Of a DNA stretch of 64,000 nt, positions 56,055 to 64,000 are shown piece by piece; positions within the stretch are counted from its first letter, which is position 1, and every line of letters starts with the position of its first letter. A model generated the notes under the pieces. The model was not told the origin of the DNA and did no database searches. It worked only from the letters and a program-made list of their open reading frames with translations. Origin of the DNA: Paraburkholderia bryophila. Its GTDB lineage: Bacteria; Pseudomonadota; Gammaproteobacteria; Burkholderiales; Burkholderiaceae. The stretch is taken from positions 2,346,001 to 2,410,000 of the forward strand of contig NZ_JACCAS010000002.1 of assembly GCF_013409255.1 (NCBI RefSeq), given 5' to 3'. A program made the translations under genes and the position numbers.

Positions 56055-56139
56055 GAAACGTCCGTTTCTGGCCCGAACGGAGCCTTCTGCAGGGCGGTGC
56101 GCCCGATTCCTCGCCATCACGCTTTCCGAAAGCGGCCAC

Positions 56140-56433
56140 TCACGAGTGTGTTTCGACGACGAACATTCGGGCTTGCTGAGCTTCCTGACGTTCGGCCTTG
56201 ATCGGCGCATACCGCTCGGAATGGTAGAAGGCTTGCGCCTGGGCGAGAGTCGGAAACTCAAACACGCCAGCCATAGGCAACGGCGCCTCGTCCCCCTCCA
56301 GAATCTGCGCAACAGGACCGAAATGTAGAATCCGCCCGCCTGCCTCTTCTAGCGCCGCCTGAAAGCGCGGAGCGAGCGCGGCCTGCCTGGCGGAGTCGAT
56401 GACGCGTAGATTGACGTGTACGTATGCTGGCAT
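56140..56433 (-). CDS. DUF1330-family small protein
   Basis: A 97-residue protein of the dimeric alpha-beta barrel superfamily: MPAYVHVNLRVIDSARQAALAPRF, RILHFGPVAQILEGDEAPLPMAGVFEFPTLAQAQAFYHSERYAPIKAERQ. This is the DUF1330 pattern (W/F-YHS-EY--I---R). No enzyme function is established. It is divergent from a MarR gene 63 bases away with an inverted repeat between them. Confidence 0.83.
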   Translation of the reverse strand: MPAYVHVNLRVIDSARQAALAPRFQAALEEAGGRILHFGPVAQILEGDEAPLPMAGVFEFPTLAQAQAFYHSERYAPIKAERQEAQQARMFVVETHS

Positions 56434-56444
56434 TGTGCCTCCAC

Positions 56445-56466
56445 TAATAATGCATATACATTATTA
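56445..56466. promoter_or_regulatory. Inverted repeat, candidate MarR operator
   Basis: Perfect arms TAATAATG (56445-56452) and CATTATTA (56459-56466) separated by CATATA sit in the 63-base divergent region between the DUF1330 and MarR genes. A/T-rich dyads of this size are typical MarR sites, and the position would block both promoters. Confidence 0.65.
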
Positions 56467-56496
56467 TAGGAAACTGAGATTGTCAACGAGGTCGAT

Positions 56497-56955
56497 ATGA
56501 ACGGTTTAGATCCAGAGTCTTTGATGGGCGTCGAAGCGGAGTGTCCGGGCTTCCAGGCTCGTGTAACGGCGCGTGCACTCACGCGATACTACAACGCCTG
56601 CCTCAAGCCGCTCGGGCTGACGGCCGAGCAATTCAGCCTTCTGGTTGGGATCGGCGCAGCCGAGGGCACGACGCTCGTCGACCTTGCGGATAAAGCCGGG
56701 GTCGATCCAACGACCCTCAGCCGAAATGTTCAGAATCTGGAAAGCCGAGATCTGGTCCGTGCGACAGGCGGACGTGGCCGTGCCGGAAAGCGCCTAGCGC
56801 TGACGGCATCCGGGCGTCGACTCATGGCCGATGCGTTCCCGGTGTGGAAGTTGGCCAAGGCGGAACTCGCCAGTCGCATGGGCGACGAAAAACTTCGTTC
56901 GGCAAGGCAGGCGATGGCTGAGCTAGCCAAGGCCGCGGAATCCTCGTGTGCATGA
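56497..56955 (+). CDS. MarR-family regulator
   Basis: A 152-residue winged-helix regulator: ARALTRYYNACLKPLGLTAEQFSLLVGIGAAEGTTLVDLADKAGVDPTTLSRNVQNLESRDLVRATGGRGRAGKRLALTASGRRL, the full MarR wing pattern. A Cys near residue 11 (AECPGFQARV) could be a redox sensor, as in OhrR-like members, but this is speculative. It is divergent from the DUF1330 gene. Confidence 0.88.
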   Translation: MNGLDPESLMGVEAECPGFQARVTARALTRYYNACLKPLGLTAEQFSLLVGIGAAEGTTLVDLADKAGVDPTTLSRNVQNLESRDLVRATGGRGRAGKRLALTASGRRLMADAFPVWKLAKAELASRMGDEKLRSARQAMAELAKAAESSCA

Positions 56956-57074
56956 CATGACCTTGGTTGGACGAAGTTCGAGGTCAGTGCCTGTCACTTC
57001 GAGCCGAATGCAAGATCCAGCACTGGGCGTTGTTCATCGGTCGCACGCTTGCTGGAAGTGAAGGACCCTGCATG

Positions 57075-58046
57075 TCATTCGGTGCGGCTGGACCGCTTCG
57101 GTCGCTGCGCAAACCGGACAAGCTCTTTGTCTGCGAGTACATATTCGTTGCAGTCATACAAGCGAGCGAAGGCGAGATCGAGAAATGCTCGCACTCGCTT
57201 GGGCTGAGCCGTCCTGTTCCCATAGTAAAGATGCAAACCGATGTGTGTGCTCATATGCTGTAACAGGACTGGCACAAGTCGTCCCGCCCTGATATGGGAT
57301 GCAGCGGAGAAACCGGCGAGCTGACCAATAACCCTTCCGGCGAGCACGGCCCGCATTTCTAGCTCGGTGTCGTTGGTGGCAAACGCGGGAGACATCTGTC
57401 GATGTTCCAGTTTGCCATCAACGGTCAAGTACCAAGGGGCTACCTTACCGGTGACCGGATGCCGAAACACGCTGCAGCGGTGCGTCGTCAGTTCATCTAG
57501 CGTCAACGGCGTTCCGTGCGTTTCAAGGTATTCGGGCGCCGCGCAGACGATCATCTGGATGGGGAATAGCTGTCGACCGATCACGCCCTCGCTTGCCGAT
57601 GCCCCTATCCTGAAGCCAACATCGACACGATCTAGTACCCAATTTCCAATACCGTCATCGAGTTGGACATCCGGCTGAATTCCCGGGTACTCACGACAGA
57701 ACTCGTCGAGCAAGGGCATGAGGATCGCGGCGAACGATGATTTCGGGCCCACGATGCGCAGCGGCCCAGCGACTTCTTCCTTGGACTCTCGCGCCTGGGC
57801 AAGAGCCCTGTCGAGTGCCGCCAGAGCCGGCTGTGTATTCTCCAGAAAACGTTGCCCTTCTTCGGTCAGGGCGAGGCTGCGCGTTGTCCGATGCAAAAGG
57901 CGGACGCCGAGATGTTGCTCCAACTGCGCGATGGTCTGACTGGCCGCCTGGGGCGTGACGCCTTGCGCTAGCGCCGCCTGCCGGATGCTGCCGAGTTCAA
58001 CTGCTTTGGCAAACGTCGCGATGGCCTTGAAGTCGTTAATGGGCAT
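57075..58046 (-). CDS. LysR-type regulator of the aldo/keto reductase pair
   Basis: A 323-residue LysR protein: MPINDFKAIATFAKAVELGSIRQAALAQGVTPQAASQTIAQLEQHLG, then LRIVGPKSSFAAILMPLLDEF and an effector domain ending in RAFLDLAFARLYD. ATG 58046 gives the typical N-terminus; the upstream extension to 58085 crosses into a palindrome. It is divergent from two aldo/keto reductase genes and separated from them by a perfect LysR-box-like dyad. Confidence 0.88.
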   Translation of the reverse strand: MPINDFKAIATFAKAVELGSIRQAALAQGVTPQAASQTIAQLEQHLGVRLLHRTTRSLALTEEGQRFLENTQPALAALDRALAQARESKEEVAGPLRIVGPKSSFAAILMPLLDEFCREYPGIQPDVQLDDGIGNWVLDRVDVGFRIGASASEGVIGRQLFPIQMIVCAAPEYLETHGTPLTLDELTTHRCSVFRHPVTGKVAPWYLTVDGKLEHRQMSPAFATNDTELEMRAVLAGRVIGQLAGFSAASHIRAGRLVPVLLQHMSTHIGLHLYYGNRTAQPKRVRAFLDLAFARLYDCNEYVLADKELVRFAQRPKRSSRTE

Positions 58047-58091
58047 GTCCAATCCTCCTGCCAAGCGCAAACAGCGCGGGCGCACAGAGTG

Positions 58092-58118
58092 CCAGTATCA
58101 ATCCTGGCTTGATACTGG
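58092..58118. promoter_or_regulatory. Perfect LysR-box-like inverted repeat
   Basis: CCAGTATCAA (58092-58101) and TTGATACTGG (58109-58118) are perfect inverted arms with a 7-base spacer, 45 bases before the LysR start and 95 before the aldo/keto reductase start. The inner ATC-N9-GAT-type spacing fits LysR recognition sites. Confidence 0.7.
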
Positions 58119-58161
58119 AGCAAGGTGGAATCGACTATTCGCTTGAAACCCGGACGCCTAA

Positions 58162-60138
<1,977 letters not shown>

Positions 60139-60353
60139 CACGCAGTCCACCTGGCTCAAAGATGAGATGCGCACGTTCAATGCCACCACGAAAGTTCGCT
60201 CACGCTAGATTCCGACGATCGCCGGTTCAGTAATTGCTGCGAGATTAAATGTCACCTCCGGCGATGTCGCTAGCGCCAGAAACACATCTGGCACAGCCTG
60301 CCTGCGGTCGTCTCGCCGCCGTCCGATCGTTGGAATCTAGAAGGAGAGTCCAA

Positions 60354-60563
60354 ATGAAAACCATGACATGCAAAGAGCTCGGCGGCAAATGTGAGCAAAA
60401 ATTATCGGCCGATTCATGGGACGAAATGGTGAGTGTCATGACGAAACACGTCATGGATAAGCATCCGGATGTCGCCCAAAAAATGGAAGAGATGCACAAA
60501 CAAGATCCGCGCAAGTGGAGCGAAGAAACGAGACCTAAATGGGACGCAGCGCCTGAACTCTGA
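60354..60563 (+). CDS. DUF1059-family small protein
   Basis: A 69-residue protein: MKTMTCKELGGKCEQKLSADSWDEMVSVMTKHVMDKHPDVAQKMEEM. The Cys residues and H-x3-KHP pattern are those of DUF1059, small cytosolic proteins of unknown role (possible metal binding by Cys/His). AAGGAGAG lies before ATG 60354. It stands alone. Confidence 0.83.
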   Translation: MKTMTCKELGGKCEQKLSADSWDEMVSVMTKHVMDKHPDVAQKMEEMHKQDPRKWSEETRPKWDAAPEL

Positions 60564-60981
60564 GCGTTCGCCGGTTTGCGTAGTGAGGCTACGAATTGTC
60601 GAACGATTGAGACAGGGGGTTGAGCCCTAGTAGCTAGGCCGTCCGTCGTACTGAAGGACTCGGCCATCTTTGTAATCTTTGCGCGCGCTCATGCTCACTC
60701 CGTGAGCCAGGGATTGCGACTCGCACACGCATCGGACATCAAAGACGGCTGGCCGAAGAAATGCAGTCAAAGCGAAGCTGACATTTTCGACAACAACTAT
60801 TACCGAAATGATTAAGTCTGCAATCGCCCTCATAATTTTGGTCGGACCATGTGAAGCGACGTCGAAAACCAACTGCGACCTCAAAACCTTAGTATTGGGC
60901 GAAACCGACCACGATGTTCGCGATTGCGTCAGAGCTTGAGCCCGTGGCATTCTTCGTCAATTCTACTTTTCCCCTGCGCGA
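60564..60981. other. Intergenic region without a clear gene
   Basis: A 418-base stretch with lower GC than its surroundings. A minus-strand frame (60627-60950) contains one hydrophobic segment, and within it a 21-codon frame (MSARKDYKDGRVLQYDGRPS, start 60692) has GGAG upstream. Neither is recognisable, and I do not annotate them as genes. Confidence 0.45.
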
Positions 60982-61752
60982 ATGGCACACCGAGGCAAAA
61001 CACGAAATCCTTCTTCCTCAACCGGAGCGCCAAACGATATTGAGGAGACGCTCTCAGACGACGTCAAGGATCGGTTGCGGCGCGCGCAGATCGTCCAGCT
61101 AGAAGGGGAAGTAACCGAGTTAGAGCGTGCAAATTTTACGGTGACAACCGATTGGAACGGAACTAGTTCTAACCACGGAACAATGCGGTCGTTTCGATTT
61201 CAGGTGAATGGAGTCTCCGTCGTCCTATATACGCCAGAAAATCTCATCCCCTACTACAGTAAAGTAGAGTTACCGCTTGCGGAGGGCGATAGCATACGCC
61301 TCGCCATTGCGTCAGAAGCGTTGTCTGGCCAACATCTCGTCTATGGTCTTCGCAATCCTGCCGACAAGCGTGTTTTCGTAACGTTCGCGGCCGGCTCCCT
61401 CGGGGGGGCCATGCCGGACAGTCAGATTGACTACCTACCGCGACTCCCTCGTTTTTGGGGAAGAAGCCGATGGAAGCAGGCCTTTGTGTTCGGCGCGTTC
61501 GCCGCATTGGCTTTCTCTCTGTTCGCCTATCTAGGACGCGGTGAGCCGAGCGAAAGTGGATTGTCAGCGACCGTCGTGTTTAATTCGATCTTCGGAGTTG
61601 CATCCGCGAGCTATTTACTGACACTCACTTATGGCGCACTGCGCTGGCGATTAAATGTGCCGACACACCGCCAACGTAATCTTCTTGCAGTATTGAGTGC
61701 CCTTGACGTCCCCGCTCAAGGTCCAAAAAAGGCAACAATATGCCCGGTCTAG
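60982..61752 (+). CDS. Hypothetical membrane protein
   Basis: A 256-residue protein. Residues 40-145 look like a small beta-barrel domain (QIVQLEGEVTELERANFTVTTDWNGTSSNHGTMRSFRFQVNGVSVVLYT), followed by two hydrophobic segments (QAFVFGAFAALAFSLFAYLG; VVFNSIFGVASASYLLTLTYGAL). The gene is clearly poorer in GC than its neighbours, which suggests horizontal acquisition. The start is uncertain. No family recognised; an OB-fold/NfeD-like arrangement is only a guess. Confidence 0.6.
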   Translation: MAHRGKTRNPSSSTGAPNDIEETLSDDVKDRLRRAQIVQLEGEVTELERANFTVTTDWNGTSSNHGTMRSFRFQVNGVSVVLYTPENLIPYYSKVELPLAEGDSIRLAIASEALSGQHLVYGLRNPADKRVFVTFAAGSLGGAMPDSQIDYLPRLPRFWGRSRWKQAFVFGAFAALAFSLFAYLGRGEPSESGLSATVVFNSIFGVASASYLLTLTYGALRWRLNVPTHRQRNLLAVLSALDVPAQGPKKATICPV

Positions 61753-61873
61753 CCCGTTTCCGTCAGGTGATTGCTGGCGAACTTTGAGGCTACCCCGAAC
61801 GGCCGTGACTGGGCTGCGGTAGGTGGCCGATGGATGTTGCCATCCAGGTGCGAGAGTTTACCCCGCACCACGA

Positions 61874-62236
61874 TCAATGCAGCAGCTGCAACTTCCCGTC
61901 CGCGTCGCGCGTAATGCGGGAGCACCAGTGCAACGGGCCCCCCTGTCCCGTAGACCAGTCTTCGTCCAGACAATATCGCCCGTCATCGGAAACCGACCAG
62001 CGCGCCGCCGCTTTCCGCACGCCCTGTTTCGAACCAGGACCTGGAAGCCGGCTAACTGTCGCGGTCCCATCCGCGCCGTTGGTCCATTCACGAAGACCAC
62101 CATTTTGGCCGATCCGACTCATGGTCGAGCCGGGAACCATCGAAAGTGCCTGCTCGTGCGTCAACGCTTCGCCCTCATCCGCCAACGCACTCACCTGAAT
62201 GAGGCAAACGGTCAACAATCCAATAAAAAATCGCAT
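61874..62236 (-). CDS. Secreted small protein, DUF995-like
   Basis: A 120-residue protein with a signal peptide (MRFFIGLLTVCLIQVSALA before DEGEAL). The mature part has the pattern GGLREWTNGADGTATVSRL, then ARWSVSDDGRYCLDEDW and HWCSRITRDADGKLQL, with a Cys pair that could form a disulfide. This resembles DUF995-type periplasmic proteins. It faces the hypothetical membrane protein convergently. Confidence 0.68.
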   Translation of the reverse strand: MRFFIGLLTVCLIQVSALADEGEALTHEQALSMVPGSTMSRIGQNGGLREWTNGADGTATVSRLPGPGSKQGVRKAAARWSVSDDGRYCLDEDWSTGQGGPLHWCSRITRDADGKLQLLH

Positions 62237-62474
62237 GCGCCCTCCAAACTTCTTTCGCTTTAAGCACGTAAGGATTCGGGAAACGCTTCTACAGAATTGC
62301 GCGGGTTCATCGGCTGGTGATTAAGTCTAGTTCAGTATGTCGACGTGTGCACCTCGATGGGTGCTGTCGGCACCGGCTAACGGGCAGGAGGCGATCCGTG
62401 AGGGACTTTTAGCGAGAATTCCTCATTTCTTACTTTCCATCAAGACCGCGCGAGGCGTATTTTTGGCGCGGTTG

Positions 62475-63362
62475 CTATGCGCGCCGGAGTTCCTGCGTGG
62501 CTCTCGCAAGATCTCTGGAGGGCGGTAGCCCGAAAAGCCGAGCATATTCCCGGCTGAACTGGTTCGGGCTTTCGTAGCCGACGCTGAATGCGATCGACGT
62601 CGCGCTTCCCTGACCGGAGATCAGTTGCGAGCGCGCGTGCAACAAGCGGATACGCTTCTGATACTGCAACGGGCTCAATGCCGTCACCGCCTTGAAATGG
62701 CGATGGAATGCCGAAACGCTTAGCGCCGCCATCCCGGCCAGCGCCTCCACCCTGATCTGCTCGGTAAAGTTTCGACGTATCCAGTCGATTGCGACACCAA
62801 TACGCGAAAGCGCCGTGTCCGGCGATGCAATGTCCCATAGCATCCCGCCGAGCGGCCCCTGAAGCACGCGGAACAAAATCTCCCGCTCATAAGCGGGAGC
62901 GAGCACCGCGATCTCGTCCGGTCGCTCGATCAGCCGGAGCATCCGAATCCAGGCGTCGAGCAGTTCGCCATTGACGGGCGCAACCGAGAATCCTGAACCG
63001 AACAGCGTGCTACAGACCGCCACCGGCACGTCGCGGATAAGCGTCGCGATGATCGCGGGGTCGAGAGTCAGGCTGACCGCAAGATACGGTTCGCCTGTCA
63101 TGGCCGGATGCACGGACCCGACGGCCGGAAGATCCACGGACATGACGAAGTAGGTCGCCGGGTCATAGTGAAAGATCCGGTCGCCGACCGTCATCGTCTT
63201 GGATCCCGTCAGGATCAGGTTGATCATGGGATCGTAGACGGCGGCGAGCAGGTGTTCCGGGATTTCACCCTGGACCATGGCGACACGCGGGATACCGGTT
63301 TCCGTACGCCGGTTTTCGGCCCGGGAGGCCAGTGCTCTCAGTTCTTGCAGTTGCTGTTCCAT
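62475..63362 (-). CDS. AraC-family regulator (AraC_N type)
   Basis: A 295-residue regulator with an N-terminal cupin-like AraC_N domain (VYDPMINLILTGSKTMTVGDRIFHYDPATYFVMSVDLPAVG) and two C-terminal helix-turn-helix units (VEALAGMAALSVSAFHRHFKAVTALSPLQYQKRIRLLHARSQL; ATSIAFSVGYESPNQFSREYARLFG). This class usually controls a divergent SDR/oxidoreductase gene. Here the divergent neighbour is an SDR stub followed by an NTF2-like gene. ATG 63362 gives the family-typical MEQQLQELRALA start. Confidence 0.9.
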   Translation of the reverse strand: MEQQLQELRALASRAENRRTETGIPRVAMVQGEIPEHLLAAVYDPMINLILTGSKTMTVGDRIFHYDPATYFVMSVDLPAVGSVHPAMTGEPYLAVSLTLDPAIIATLIRDVPVAVCSTLFGSGFSVAPVNGELLDAWIRMLRLIERPDEIAVLAPAYEREILFRVLQGPLGGMLWDIASPDTALSRIGVAIDWIRRNFTEQIRVEALAGMAALSVSAFHRHFKAVTALSPLQYQKRIRLLHARSQLISGQGSATSIAFSVGYESPNQFSREYARLFGLPPSRDLARATQELRRA

Positions 63363-63495
63363 GGCCGACGCTAACAGAGGCCATCCGGGCGTGCAATGCA
63401 AAAGCAGAAATAGGCAAGCTTCGAGGAGGATCGGGTGAGTGCGCGGTGGTCGATAGCCGTATCTTCATTCTCGCCAGACACACAGGAGAAAAAGC

Positions 63496-63597
63496 ATGAA
63501 GATTGTCATCGTGACCGGAAGCAGTCGTGGCTTGGGGCCAGCATCGCAATCGAATGCGCCAGGCGCGGAATGGGCGTGGCCGACATCTGAGGAGTAA
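63496..63597 (+). pseudogene. Remnant of an SDR oxidoreductase gene
   Basis: After CAGGAGAA, ATG 63496 opens MKIVIVTGSSRGLG, the perfect cofactor-binding start of a short-chain dehydrogenase. Similarity then shifts to the next frame (SIAIECARRGMGV, then ADI and TGA at 63588), and the first frame ends at 63597. The whole body of about 230 codons is missing, so the gene has a frameshift and a large deletion. The ribosome-binding site and divergent AraC gene remain. Confidence 0.7.
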
Positions 63598-63600
63598 CCC

Positions 63601-63927
63601 GTGGAGAAGCTCGTATCGACATTCATCCAGACCGCCAATTCCTTCGACGTTGAGGGCGCGGTGGCTCTCTTCACGTCCGATGCAGTTATCGACGACGTTT
63701 CAGTTGGCGACAGCTTTCTTGGCACCGAAGGTATTCGCCGTTACTTCGAGCAGTTCTTCGTTGGCTATAAAACGGCCAGCAGGCTTCTGTCGCTCGAGCA
63801 ACTGGACGACTTCACTGCCGTTGCTCGCCTCGATTTCACAGGCGACTTTGGTCACGAGATCGGGACTCTGAAGATCAGGACTAACTCTGATGGTCTTATA
63901 GAACGCATCGACGCAGATCTCGAATAA
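63601..63927 (+). CDS. NTF2/SnoaL-like protein
   Basis: A 108-residue single-domain protein of the NTF2-like fold: LVSTFIQTANSFDVEGAVALFTSDAVIDDVSVGDSFLGTEGIRRYFEQFFVGY, then GTLKIRTNSDGLIERIDADLE. The fold hosts ketosteroid isomerase, SnoaL cyclases and many proteins of unknown role. GTG 63601 follows GAGGAG by six bases. It starts three bases after the SDR remnant ends, so it was the second gene of an AraC-controlled SDR operon. Confidence 0.82.
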   Translation: MEKLVSTFIQTANSFDVEGAVALFTSDAVIDDVSVGDSFLGTEGIRRYFEQFFVGYKTASRLLSLEQLDDFTAVARLDFTGDFGHEIGTLKIRTNSDGLIERIDADLE

Positions 63928-63983
63928 CGATCACAAACACAACCGCACTCCGTGACAAACTTACCAGGAGACCGAGTAGTGGC

Positions 63984-64000
63984 ATGAGTGAGTCGCCACC
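63984..64000 (+). CDS. Possible start of a next gene (cut by the window)
   Basis: ATG 63984 opens a frame (MSESP) that runs off the window; AGGAGA lies 14 bases upstream, somewhat far. Too little to identify. Confidence 0.2.

Overview
The window is about 62-64 % GC, densely coded, and rich in LysR regulators, sugar ABC importers, glutathione transferases, a hopanoid gene (hpnH) and small two-gene regulator/enzyme units. This content and the protein style point to a Burkholderiaceae soil or plant bacterium, most likely Paraburkholderia. It looks like chromosome or chromid accessory DNA. I see no tRNA, rRNA, insertion sequence, CRISPR array or origin.

Layout. 0-6.5 kb: D-lactate dehydrogenase with a divergent LysR gene, a secreted Tyr/Gln/Pro-rich protein, a GST/HxlR divergent pair and two small proteins. 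6.5-21 kb: the centrepiece, a probable deoxyribose/deoxynucleoside utilisation locus. It has a three-gene ABC importer, deoC, a two-domain ALDH16-type aldehyde dehydrogenase, a PfkB kinase, a second four-gene ABC importer and a convergent DeoR regulator closed by a terminator. The proposed logic is import, phosphorylation to deoxyribose-5-phosphate, DeoC cleavage to glyceraldehyde-3-phosphate plus acetaldehyde, and oxidation of acetaldehyde to acetate. A 14-base motif recurs upstream of both deoC and the DeoR gene (13 of 14 matches).

21-31.6 kb: small enzymes (VOC, RidA, GNAT, PhzF), a periplasmic sulfatase broken by one missing base next to its radical-SAM maturase, LysR/EamA, SDR and APH-fold kinase genes. 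31.6-37.7 kb: a pssA-like fragment, a second-type valyl-tRNA synthetase resembling actinobacterial enzymes with a long leader, and hpnH with an extra C-terminal domain. 37.7-47.4 kb: a DoxX/SDR pair controlled by a TetR protein with two palindromic operators, a decayed stretch (BON protein, LysR remnant), GST, cupin, Amt, a DUF4153 membrane protein and an SDR/LysR pair. 47.5-52.7 kb: a YWTD propeller, a flavin monooxygenase and two methyltransferases. 52.7-64 kb: YkgJ protein, two peroxiredoxin-like proteins around a LysR gene, a DUF1330/MarR pair, LysR with two aldo/keto reductases, small hypothetical proteins, an AraC regulator, an SDR remnant and an NTF2-like protein.

All functional calls come from reading the translated sequences and recalled family motifs; no database search was run.
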